Below, piece by piece: positions 48,391-58,937 of a stretch of 64,000 nucleotides of DNA. The translations under genes were made by a program, and so were the position numbers. The stretch's first letter is position 1, and every line of letters begins with the position of its first letter. The notes under the pieces were generated by a model. That model ran no database searches and was not told where the DNA came from. It worked only from the letters and a program-made list of their open reading frames with translations. Origin of the DNA: Brachypodium distachyon (lineage: Eukaryota; Streptophyta; Magnoliopsida; Poales; Poaceae); contig NC_016131.3 in NCBI RefSeq assembly GCF_000005505.3, positions 9,259,501 to 9,323,500 on the forward strand, in the 5' to 3' direction.

Positions 48391-51300
48391 TGCTACTTCC
48401 ACTTGCTCGTTCGGTACTTTGTGGATGACTTCTACAAGCTAGCAGCATATGATCATGTAAAGATTCATCTGCCACTAAACAGTAAGCATACACACGCTAT
48501 TTATAATTTGTATCTTTCGAACTGTTGGTGCAGGTGGTGATTAATCCGGAAACTAGGTCTCGCGAACGAAACAGATTGATAATCAATGAACTTGTTAGAT
48601 TGCACAAACAATACTTGGATGGCAGACTACCTGTTTATGATGGTAGAAAGAGCATCTATACTGCTGGTGCCCTCCCATTCACGAACAAAGAATTTGTCGT
48701 GAAACTTGCGAAAGCGAACCAACGGTATGATGAAAATGTTTCACCTCTCCTTTATGCCATAACTTTATGTGTTCATATAATGGCTTCATATAGTACTGGC
48801 CTTGTGTAGGGAGGAGGAATACAAGGTGACAATAAAGCACGCTTCAAATCTAGATCTGTACAGTCTTCGGCAGTTCTTGGCTGGTAGGCAGAGGGAGTTG
48901 CCGCAGGACACTATCCAGGCGCTTGACATTGCTCTTAGAGAATGCCCCACCACAAAGTAATCAATCAAATTTGATATTTACTTTATGGAGTAGGAAAAGT
49001 TCATTATCTTAATTTTCCTTTGCTGATTCCATAAATTATCAACCAGAAATTTCGTTGATGTAAATATTATTTTCTAACGTAATAAACTTGAAACAGGTAT
49101 GTATCTATCTCAAGATCATTTTTCTCTCAGTATGGACATGGTGGTGACATTGGCAACGGTGCGGAATGCTGGAGGGGGTATTACCAAAGTCTCCGCCCCA
49201 CACAGATGGGATTGTCACTAAATATTGGTATGATTGTGTCTAGAAATCTTTTCCAAAATGTAAAACTTTGTGTTTCACAATTTGTTTTCTTTATTTCATT
49301 TTTGAAATAAATCATATCATTAATATATATTTTGTTATTGGATTTTATTTTCCAGATATATTGGCAACAGCATTTTACAAGGCCCAGCCAGTGATGGCTT
49401 TTGCAGTTGAATATCTGAATATGCGAGATGCTTCAAGGCCCTTATCTGATCAGGATCGTCTTAAGGTATGAACTGTCATAGTGATTTTCTCTCCTAGAAT
49501 ATTCATAGTGATTTGTTCCCGTTGAAAATTCTTTTTTTTTATTATCTAAAGTAACGGTTGCATTTTCTTTTCTGCTTCATAGCTGAAGAAAGCTCTTAGA
49601 GGTGTCCGGGTTGTGGCCACTCATCGGAAAGATAAAACCATACGTTACAAGATCAGTGGGATACCAGCAGCTCCATTGAAGGAATTAATGTATCTATTCT
49701 CTCTTCTATACTTTGTTCGTTTATGAACTTTCTTTACATTTCATGTAGGCATACTATACTGTTAAAAAACTGCATTTATTTGCTATTACAGGTTTGATCA
49801 AGATGGGGTGCGCATATCAGTTGTCCAGTACTTCAAGCAGCAATACAATTACTCTTTGAAATATACTAACTGGCCATGCCTTCAAGCTGGCAGTGATAGC
49901 CGACCAATATATTTGCCTATGGAGGTATGACTCTTTATCTGGCTTTGATATTTGCAAGGCTGCAAAATGTATTAAGGATTGATCTTTCTGTGACACATTA
50001 ATTTTGGTCTTTTGTCTTGGTAGTGAATTCATTAGCATGTACATATGTTTTCTTAAGGTTTGCAGCATCGTCGAGGGACAACGGTATTCTAGAAAGCTGA
50101 ATGAACGCCAAGTTACAGGCATACTGAGGATGGCGTGTGAAAGACCCGCTCAAAGGGAGAGCAGTGTTCTAGAGGTAAATTTTAGCTGTTGTTATTTACG
50201 TAGTATTTAGTATAGCTCAAGCATTTATGCTTTGTATTACTCGCATCTCAAAATATCTGTATTTATTCATTTGAAGATTATAATCTGACCTTTTTCTCAT
50301 CTTCTCAGATTGTCAATAGGAATAATTATGGCAATGACCACTACTCAAAAGAATTTGGCATGAATGTGATGAACCAACTTACCTTGGTTGATGCGCGTGT
50401 ACTTCCTGCCCCAAGGGTAACCGCTCTTTCAAACAAAATTAAGGAATTTGTTACTTGTTTACTTACTGAACTCTTCATTCAGTTGACTCTTGTATGTATT
50501 TCAACTGTTATTAGCTAAAATATCACGACTCTGGACGAGATAGAGTATGTAATCCTTCCCTAGGACAATGGAATATGATTAACAAGGTATTATCCTCTAC
50601 CTTTTTAGCAACATTGACAATTCGCCACATGAATGTAGTAGCTATGAAACTTTGTTTTGGTCATTGATATAGGACAACGTGTACTCAAATGAAAATTAGA
50701 CTCTTACATATGGCTGGTTATTTGTGTCGATGATTTTATATCTAAACGTTGTTTTTTTTACAGAGAATGGTCAATGGAGGATCCATGAACTATTGGGCGT
50801 GCATAACTTTTTCTTCTCGCCTGCACCCAAATGATATTGGCCTGTTTTGCCACGATTTGGCCCAGATATGCAATAACATTGGCATGGTAATTTACCTTCT
50901 GTTCTCCTGGAAGGAACCCATGTCACAAGCATACATACTGATCGACTGAATTTTACTATTCTAGCAAATGAATATGATATGAAACCATGCGTGGATATCA
51001 CACAACCGCGCCGTCAGGAGAGTGTCGAGTCTGCAATCAGAAATATCCATAGGCATTCTTCACAAGTGCTTGCTGAGCAAGGTCTAACAGGGAAGCAACT
51101 TGAGTTATTAATCATCATATTACCTGATATTAGCGGTTCTTATGGTAAGCTCTTTAAATGGATTCTCAAGCTTATGTTTAATGATTTTTAGTTTCTTTGA
51201 AGTTTTAGCTTAAAGTTTCTACTCTAAAAAAAGTTTCAAGTTTCTGACATTTATTATATATGTAGGGAGGATAAAACGGCTTTGTGAAACTGAGCTTGGT

Positions 51301-53246
51301 CTAATGACTCAATGCTGCTTACCTAAGAATGTCCAAAAGGGTGGGAAACAGTATCTTGAAAATCTTTCCCTGAAGATCAACGTTAAGGTATGAATTACTA
51401 GCTACTCTAGAATCAGGTTCGAAGAACATGGTGACCACTGACCATTATTGGTGTTTTGTAATTAGACCGGGGGGAGCAATACGGTACTTGAAGATGCTTT
51501 GTACAAGAGGATACCACTTTTAACAGATGTGCCTACAATAGTTTTTGGAGCTGATGTGACCCACCCGTCTCCTGGAGAAGATGCGTCTCCATCTATTGCA
51601 GCGGTCTGTTCCCTCTTGCTGATCATGTTGCCATTGTCAATTTGCGATACTTCTGATGCCAAAAAAAAAGTCAGATGTGATAATGAATAGTACTGCTCTA
51701 CTTCTGTTCCTCTTTTTTCCTTTTTATGAGGACGGCCAGTGTTGGGTTTTACGTTTTATTTTTAATGAATCATCGTTGTGGATAGGCTGGAAGAGAAATA
51801 AGTTCTTCGTTTTCAAAAACAAAATTGAGCAATGTCTGAACGTAAGGAGTGATATTATTAGAGAGTGCAGTTGTTTTAAGCAGCTATCTACATATTTATC
51901 ACTTGATAGTTTCGGTTACTAGTTAATCCTCATATACCGTTTGTCATCTTGGCATGACGGCAGGATTGAATCTGGATTTAAAGCTCCTAGTTTCTCCTGT
52001 CAGGTAGTTGCATCCATGGATTGGCCAGAAGTGACAAAGTACAAATGTTTGGTCTCTTCACAAGGTCATAGGGAAGAAATCATAGCTGACCTTTTCTCAG
52101 AAGTGAAAGATCCACAGAACGGACTTGTTGCCGGTGGAATGATAAGGTAATACTATAAGATACAAAAGTGTGTGCATAGTTTTTGTTTTTGCAGTAATAA
52201 CATTTAATATTGCAGGGAACTGCTTGTTTCATTCTACAAAGCAACCAAGTGCAAACCTAGCAGGATTATATTTTATAGGTTTGTGAAGCAAAGTTATTCT
52301 GTTTTAGAGGGAACTCTTTACCTCTGGTTAATACTGAATTCTTTGTTATGCAGAGATGGTGTTAGCGAGGGACAGTTTAGCCAAGTCTTGCTTTATGAAA
52401 TGGACGCAATACGCAAGGTTATTTTCACCATATATAGCCACATTTCCATTTTCATGTGTTGCATCATTCCCTATATATGTATGTCAGATATATAATGTTC
52501 TCCATGTTCTTGTTTGCAGGCTTGTGCTACTCTGCAGGAGGGCTACCTCCCACCAGTTACATTTGTTGTTGTGCAAAAGAGGCATCACACTCGCCTATTT
52601 CCTGAAAATCATCGTGCACGAGATTTGACAGATAGAAGTGGAAATATCCTACCTGGTAAGTTTACTTGGTTAGGTAGTATAATATTGTTATGTCTTTGTA
52701 AATTTGAAGTATCAAGCTAAGCTTGATTATCTGAAGCAAGATTGAAGTATCGAGTGTTCTTTGTCCTCAGGAACTGTTGTTGACACAAAGATCTTCCATC
52801 CTACTGAGTTTGATTTTTACCTTTGTAGCCACGCTGGCATTCAGGTAACAGTGGACTCAACTTTTTGCTAAATCCAATCTCATCCTTTTAATGTAGTATG
52901 AAAAATCTGTAAGGATAACTAGTACACTAGTAACATGCCCAATTAAAGTTTCTTCCCTGTTTAACTTTGGACAGGGAACTAGCCGCCCTACACATTATCA
53001 TGTTCTTCTTGACGAAAACGGTTTCAGCGCTGATGCTCTGCAAACCTTGACCTACAATCTTTGCTACACGTAAGCCGTGCTATCATTGTCCTCCCACAAT
53101 GAATGATGCAGACACAGCACTCTTTCTTTACCATGTTATCTAACCGTTTTCTTCCCTTGTGGTGATCCCTTAATCGCAGGTATGCCCGGTGCACCCGTTC
53201 AGTATCAATAGGTATGTGTCAAATTAATCATAATATTCACATGTTG

Positions 53247-53267
53247 CCCCCCCCCCCCCCCCCCCCC
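53247..53267. repeat. Poly(C) tract of about 21 bases in Argonaute intron 21
   Basis: An uninterrupted C run followed by TTCCCCC lies between exons 21 and 22. Its exact length is uncertain because homopolymers are sequenced poorly. Confidence 0.8.
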
Positions 53268-53502
53268 TTCCCCCTCTGATGCTCGTGCAATCTGAAATTT
53301 TACTGATTTTGTTCTTTTGCACTGTATGACAGTTCCTCCAGCGTATTATGCACACCTGGGAGCCTTCCGTGCGCGTTACTACATGGAGGATGAGTTCTCT
53401 GACCAGGGTTCATCCTCCGCAGCAACTTCACAGCGGTCTGGGCTTGCAAAGCAGCTCCCGAAGATCAAGGACAATGTCAAAGAGTTCATGTTCTACTGCT
53501 GA

Positions 53503-53880
53503 TGCTGATCCTAACTACAAGAATGGAAAACGTCAAGTAGCTCATGTGCTGTTTCTGATGGCAGATGTTTAACTCGCTAGAACTACAGCGTCTCAGAAGA
53601 CGCCTTTTGCGGTCCATGAAACTTGATCAGGTTTATTAGGTCTTGCTGTGCTGTAGATTGACATGGCAAGCTTGTTTTGATTCGTCCTCTACAAACTTTC
53701 TGGGGGTACTTGTGGCGACACCTTATCACTAATGTTTTGGGCAACACTCGTATATGGAATTACTGCTAGATGTTGCTATTCCCTGTTGGGGAACTTGTTG
53801 TACTGTTGTTGTTATGGCTTTGCATGTGGACAGCTCACTTTTTCTCCGCCCGTTGCGAAAATGCAGCGATGACAAAGTGG
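53503..53880. other. 3' flank of the Argonaute gene
   Basis: Presumed 3' untranslated region and terminator; no clear AATAAA is seen. No gene. Confidence 0.45.
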
Positions 53881-53884
53881 ACAC

Positions 53885-54365
53885 GTGCCAGACCGAGCCA
53901 GGCTCGGCCCGAAGTGCCGACGAGCCGTTTTTGCCGGCTCGGTGAACTCGCGAGCTGGCAATCACAGCAGCAGTGGCCGCCAAGCATCGGCAGCAGCGAG
54001 CAGCACGACAAGCAGCAGCCGCACGCTAGCACAGCAAGCAGCACGGCGCGGGCGAGGCGGGAGGAACCGAGGGAGGACCTAGCTCTGGCAGCGGCGTGCT
54101 CGGGGAGTTGGGGAGAGGACCGAGACTGAACGAGTAAACGACCCGTTTCTTCGCCTCGCGTATGGGCTCTGTTCTTTTTTCTTTCTGGGCTGTGCTGCAC
54201 TGTAGCACTTCAGGCCGCGAGCTCGCGCCGAGCCTGGCCCGAAGACGCAATGAGCCGTTTTGGTGGGCTCAGCTCGGGCAGAAGGGGACGCGGTCTCGGG
54301 CCGAGCCGGGCTAGCTCGCCATGGGCTCGGTCCAGGCGTCCAGCGCGCCGAGCCTGGCTCGATCG
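53885..54365. repeat. GAGCC/GGCTC-rich repeats, possible hAT-like element
   Basis: CGAGCC and GGCTCG words cluster at both ends. CCGAGCC-GGCCCGAAG-GC followed by GAGCCGTTTT occurs near 53893 and again near 54228 as a direct repeat, and GAGCCTGGCTCGATCG closes the block. Such words are common in grass hAT-type non-autonomous elements, but no terminal repeat or 8-bp duplication could be fixed. Confidence 0.4.
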
Positions 54366-54733
54366 TCCACCCTGTCCAGTTAATCGCCAACTTAGTTTAA
54401 AGTGTCTCTTTTTTGAAACGAACTTAGTTTAAAGTGTTTACAGCTGACGTAATGTCTGAGTCATGGCTAGATCACGTATACTACACACCAGCACTAGCAC
54501 ACTATCGTCTTCATGCTAGTGTATTGTTATTCTAGATCCAGAAGTCAGAGCCGAGGACTACGTGCGTGGCTGCGAAGATTCGTCGATTATTTTCTCGCCG
54601 TCGTGTGAACCGTGAACGGAGACGCAGTGGTACGAAGAAACGCTGGTTCGCTTATCCGGCCCGAGGAAAACCGTCCGATGACGTTCCTGTGAGCCACTCA
54701 TCTCTACGCAGCACCTCGGCCCTCCGGAACTAA

Positions 54734-54975
54734 GGGCTCGTTTGCTTTGCGGCCGAGAGCTGCCCTGCCAACAGTTGGCGTGCCAACACTCTCGAGGTTA
54801 TCATTTGGTTCAGCGCCTTGAAATTGGCTTGCCCGCGTCAACTTCCTGAAAAGTCATCCGCGCTAGTTATGCTTTGTGCCCACGCGCAGGCGAAAAAGGG
54901 CGGCGGATTCGTTCGCCAATTTGTTGGCTCGCCAACGTCTTGGCGTGGTGGACGGGGCAAAAACCAAACGGGCCC
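54734..54975. mobile_element. MITE with GGGCNCGTTTG ends
   Basis: The left end GGGCTCGTTTGCTTTGC and the inverse of the right end GGGCCCGTTTGGTTTTTGC match well. Both sides carry AGGGC/GCCCT next to TA. About 242 bp, non-coding, PIF/Harbinger-like ends. Confidence 0.6.
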
Positions 54976-55191
54976 TTATCCTTTTCACATACGGAGTAGT
55001 AGGTTTAGTGGGGAAGCAAGCATTGAGGGTTCATTTATGTGAGTCGTTCTGAAAGGTAAAAGGGCTGGAAATCCTTGTTTAGCGCCCTGGACTCAAAATC
55101 CAATTTGTGCGAGTGGTTTGAATCCACAACAGAACAATGAATGAATGAATGTGGGCGGTCCCCAGACGACAAGTGTGTGTCCAATTCTTCA

Positions 55192-55317
55192 ACTTCCTCC
55201 GTCCAACAAAAAATGTCTCAAGTTTGACTAAATTTGAATGCTTCTATACACTAAATCATATCTAGATACATTCAAAATTTGAAAAATGTGTAAGATCTTT
55301 TGTTGGACGAAGGGAGC
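55192..55317. mobile_element. Short Stowaway-like MITE
   Basis: CTTCCTCCGTCCAACAAAAA at the left pairs with TTTTGTTGGACGAAGGGAG at the right; inner arms ATGTCTCAAGTTTGAC and AAATTTGAAAAATG are also inverted. About 125 bp. Confidence 0.65.
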
Positions 55318-57235
55318 AGCAATTGTTGGCACGTAGCAGTTGGCCGACTATTTGTTCGAAGAAGATTCTGGGAGTTTACTGGATGAGTCGTCGGAGAAAG
55401 AGACGGCACGCGTTGCTGGCGATGACTCGGAAATGGCAGCTTGCTGCGTTGATTCCCGTTCTCCGGTGACGGATAGCGCGCGGCAGTCAGCAGCAAGCGT
55501 GCGTGCTGCGTCCATCATGCTGGCAAGGCGTCGACGTACAATAGTGAATCGAGTGCTGCATCTGCATGCTTGGCCAGGAAATTATTCGTTGCCAAGAAAT
55601 TAAATTATTTGCCGGCCGTCGGCGAAATCCTCACGGAATCAAATATCACCATCAGTTTTATTTGCCCACGCTCGTGTGGATATCGCTGTTCCCGCAATGC
55701 AAGGAGTAAGAAGAAGAAGAGGCCGTGGGGATGGAGGAGACGAGACGCATGAGCGCTTATCCGGGACGTTGAAGTTGAAAGACGCTAGCGAGCTTGGTCC
55801 CTGGGGCGGCGTATCATACTGGTGCATTATTGGCAGGCAAAACGTAGCACACTGCGGTTGGCTGACTATTCGTTTGAAAATTCGAAATATTCTTGCCTGG
55901 TAGCGGCAGTCGGCACGGTGCCACGGCCTAATCTTCTTCCTTCTCTCTCTCTCTCTCTCTTTACCACCAAGGCAATCAATGCATCAATAATCCAAACAGT
56001 TAAAATAAATATTCAATATTAGTCAGGAGTCAGGACAAATAACGTCGTCCACGGTATCACAAAAATTATGAAGTTTGGAGGCTCATCTGGCCAAGAACAT
56101 GCATGGGTCCAGTTACATACTGCATCGTGTCAAAACAAACAAGATAAATACAGCATAATTGGGAATTTCTAGCTCTGTGCTGGATTGCTGCAGCTGGGAC
56201 CTGGGAGAAACTTACCGGTTGGGGTGAAGCTTGCTGCTTGAGAGTGTTCGATCAGTTGGTAATTTCGGACAAATTTCTCGAAAAGAAGATGGTAATTTTC
56301 GACAGTTTTGCGTACATTTTTTTCTTCGGAAAAGGAGGTCGAAACTTCTGCCTCGTACATTGCGTACATATACATAAAATTGCATGGACGAGCGATATGG
56401 ACGTCAACGGCGATGTAAATGGTGCCGCCAAGCCTGCTTATCTAACTTCCTGCGGAGTATTTAGTTTTAGATTTTTCTCTTTTGCTGTCGAAGGCTGCTA
56501 TGGGCAGGGCTATAAACGGGCTCTAACCCGTGCCCATTTACATCCCTAACGATCGATCACTTCTGCGGGAGTATATATATATTCTGTCTATGGCTAAGCG
56601 TGTGCATGGCAAGATTAATTGTTCTTCCAAATCGAGTCGATAGCAAACGAAGACATTAGCACGTGTGTCCACATCTTGTGGTTAAAACAAAAGGAAATGG
56701 GCCCTTTGGCCTGTTCCCGTGATGTCATTTGGGTTTTGCGTCCTGCTTCTTTGCACCAAGCTGGATGTTCGGACTTCGGGTTACCGTCATAAAACAGAGT
56801 ATTAGCGAATAGAGTAACTAGTAGTCTTATTGTACTTTGTACCGTCAGGAAAAGGAAAAAAGGAGGTTGACAATCCATCCATGACTTGCGAGTAATAGAC
56901 TGCTAGTCATGGTGAAAATTCAGCTCTAGCTGGGTTAGGAATTGTCGTTTGATTTTATTCCATTCTAGAAAGTTTTACTAATCGTGGCATGCAAAGAAAA
57001 TGATGGTCTACATATTGGGATTGACCAGTCGATCGACCAGTCCAATTCAAGTTTGTACGCAATCATGTTCCAGTTAAAAAAAGATAACTAGTCATTTAAG
57101 CAAGACTAATTAAGATGACTCGGATAATGTTTGTAAGGTTTCTTGATTTAGATTATGGTAGAGTTCCGGGCCGAATATAAACATTCCACCTTCGCCATTG
57201 GTCCGGAATGTGAATATAAACCCAACCTAATTTAG
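55318..57235. other. Intergenic, nothing recognised
   Basis: An 87-codon open frame at 55340-55603 shows no known domain and lies by a repeat: CGTAGCA and TTGGC-GACTATT-GTT at 55332 recur near 55842. A (CT)n tract lies at about 55939-55960. The rest is AT-rich. Confidence 0.45.
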
Positions 57236-57237
57236 TA

Positions 57238-57349
57238 CTTCCTCCGACCCATATTATTTGTCTCAAATTTGTCCAAATATGGTTGTATCTATGTTTAAAA
57301 GCGTCTAGATATATGTAATATTTCTACAAGTAATTTCGGCCGGAGGGAG
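57238..57349. mobile_element. Short Stowaway MITE
   Basis: CTTCCTCCGACCCATATTAT and the inverse-matching right end TTCGGCCGGAGGGAG bound 112 bp with TA at 57236-57237; on the right TA follows after one extra T. The interior resembles the nested MITE at 36641 (CAAATTTGTCCAA, GCGTCTAGATATATGTAATA). Confidence 0.7.
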
Positions 57350-57359
57350 TTATTGTTTT

Positions 57360-58470
57360 GAGACAGAGAAGAGAGGTCACCATCCTATCCTATGGCATCT
57401 TGAAAAAAACCCTTAATTGATGACGCCCTTCCTATCTCCTCCTCCCATCGCCACGGGTGTCTCCTTGCACGGCGGATCTCGGCACCTGGGATGGTGGCCC
57501 AAAACACATGGCAATGACGACGTTTTTTGTTGGCACGGACTTCGCCAGGCAAAGGCGGCTGTAAGGTGTGCCGTGTTGGGTGGAAGGCGAGCAAGCTTCT
57601 CATGGAGGCTCGGCTGCTCGGGGGGTAGCATTGACATGAAGCTTCATGTTTGTGGCTGGTTGAGACAAGGGCATGGGCGATCTGAGCAGATGCGGTCAGC
57701 CTAGAATTGTTCCAGTTGAGTCGACGAGGGTTTGCTGATCTGGTGCTTCTGGAGCCCATCTCTAAATTCTGTCCCTGCACTCCTGTGTAAGAGGCTTCAA
57801 AAGCTTGCTTCTCCCGGTGAGAGTGGTGAAGTGATGTTGTGGTTGTCAAGTCAGCATGTCTAGCAGCCTGGGTGTGGATCTTGCCAGGGCAAACGGTGTT
57901 TACAAATCAAGGCAGCGGCCTCAAAAGAGGGTGAAGGTGGTCTATGAGGGATGTAGTAGGGTTTCCGGAGATCGACCGGGACCCACATGGAGTACATGTC
58001 AGAGTGTTCATGTTTGTGTGTGATTCGCTACCAAAGTTAGGGGCGGCCATTTCTGCTAGCCCATCCAATAGTGGTGTTGGTTTCTCTCTCCTTTTGGAAG
58101 TGGCGGAGTCTGTGGTACGGTGCCTCTTGCTTTTGTGTTCTTTTTGGGAGCCTCTCGGGTTCTTCTGTTCCATCTTTATTATGCATGTCGGATCTAGTTT
58201 CCTCGTCGGATGGCCTGAGAAGGAAACAACGGGTAGATATCATCTTCAGTGCCATCTATCAGTGTGTGGGGGTGTATTTGTCCGTGGTCTCCATCGCTTC
58301 ATCGACCATGGAGGCTCCAGGTTCTTTTTATTTGTTTTTCGCCTTTTTCCCCTAATTAATAATCCGTCCCAACAATGATGGTTTGTCACTGGTTATGCAA
58401 TGGACGAATCTTCTGATTGTGTACTTAGATTTAAACCTTTTGCTGAAAAATCAGACGTCTAAGAAATAGC
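57360..58470 (+). other. Possible retroelement relic, no clear coding
   Basis: A GC-moderate stretch has fragmentary frames on both strands, none with a known domain. It ends in GTGTACTTAGATTTAAACC and TTTTGCTGAAAAAT, like 3' ends of some grass non-LTR elements. The call is weak. Confidence 0.3.
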
Positions 58471-58807
58471 CACACTCTTAGAATAATTCGAAGTTGATAA
58501 TCAACTGGAGCTTTCTAAATAACTGATTGCTGCCTTTCTAAATTAGTCATGATGTGTTGTGCATGTCACTGGATAATTTTAGAAAGTTGGAAAATCACAA
58601 CCCACTCATGTTTTCTGATATGTTCCACTTCAGCTTTTGCGGAAATAAGACATAAATCCGAAAGAGAATCTCACACGAGAAAATTCGTTTCTTATTTTCT
58701 CACGCCACTTAATTTGCTCATGTGACGAAATTGGAAGCCCAGAAACTCCACAGCGCTATTCCCTCCACAGGCTCTCACTGCATCTACCAGTGATCGACCC
58801 AGTAGTA

Positions 58808-58817
58808 CATATATATA
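58808..58817 (+). promoter_or_regulatory. TATA box of the nodulin-like transporter gene
   Basis: CATATATATAG lies about 125 bp before the ATG at 58938. Confidence 0.55.
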
Positions 58818-58937
58818 GCCAGAGCATGTAGAGAAATGCACACTCGTGGCAATTATAGTTGTTAGCTTAGGTCCACTTAGCCTGTCCGGAGCAGGCACGT
58901 AAACAGAGGAAGTTACAGAAGTACCAAATCAAGCGCC

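Larger units (their letters stand above)
47015..53502 (+). pseudogene. Argonaute, AGO5/MEL1 clade, 22 exons, with a stop and a frameshift
   Basis: Exons: 47015-47869, 48534-48724, 48810-48956, 49097-49227, 49356-49465, 49583-49689, 49792-49924, 50058-50174, 50309-50416, 50515-50586, 50764-50886, 50965-51144, 51266-51387, 51466-51603, 52004-52146, 52216-52278, 52354-52417, 52520-52655, 52771-52844, 52975-53069, 53180-53211, 53333-53502. All are GT-AG. Order: Gly/Arg-rich tail, N domain ([14 protein letters not shown]), PAZ, MID, PIWI. PIWI keeps slicer residues in [18 protein letters not shown] and [16 protein letters not shown], so the design is catalytic. The ending [14 protein letters not shown]...KEFMFYC fits the grass AGO5/MEL1 group, which loads phased small RNAs, often in germ cells. 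Lesions: in-frame TAA at 47348-47350 in the RGG repeats (an in-frame ATG follows at 47567), and a 5-bp duplication in exon 12 that shifts the frame. Every other phase agrees, so decay is recent or bypassed. Confidence 0.88.

Noticed and set aside
55055..55140. tRNA-Leu-like words (GACTCAAAATC anticodon-loop text and GTGGTTTGAATCCAC T-arm-like text)
   Set aside because: No matching acceptor stem or D-arm could be paired, and the T-loop deviates from TTCRANNC. At best a chance match or very worn tRNA remnant.
57385..57849. A 154-codon minus-strand frame
   Set aside because: No recognisable domain, no promoter or splice context, inside probable repeat DNA.
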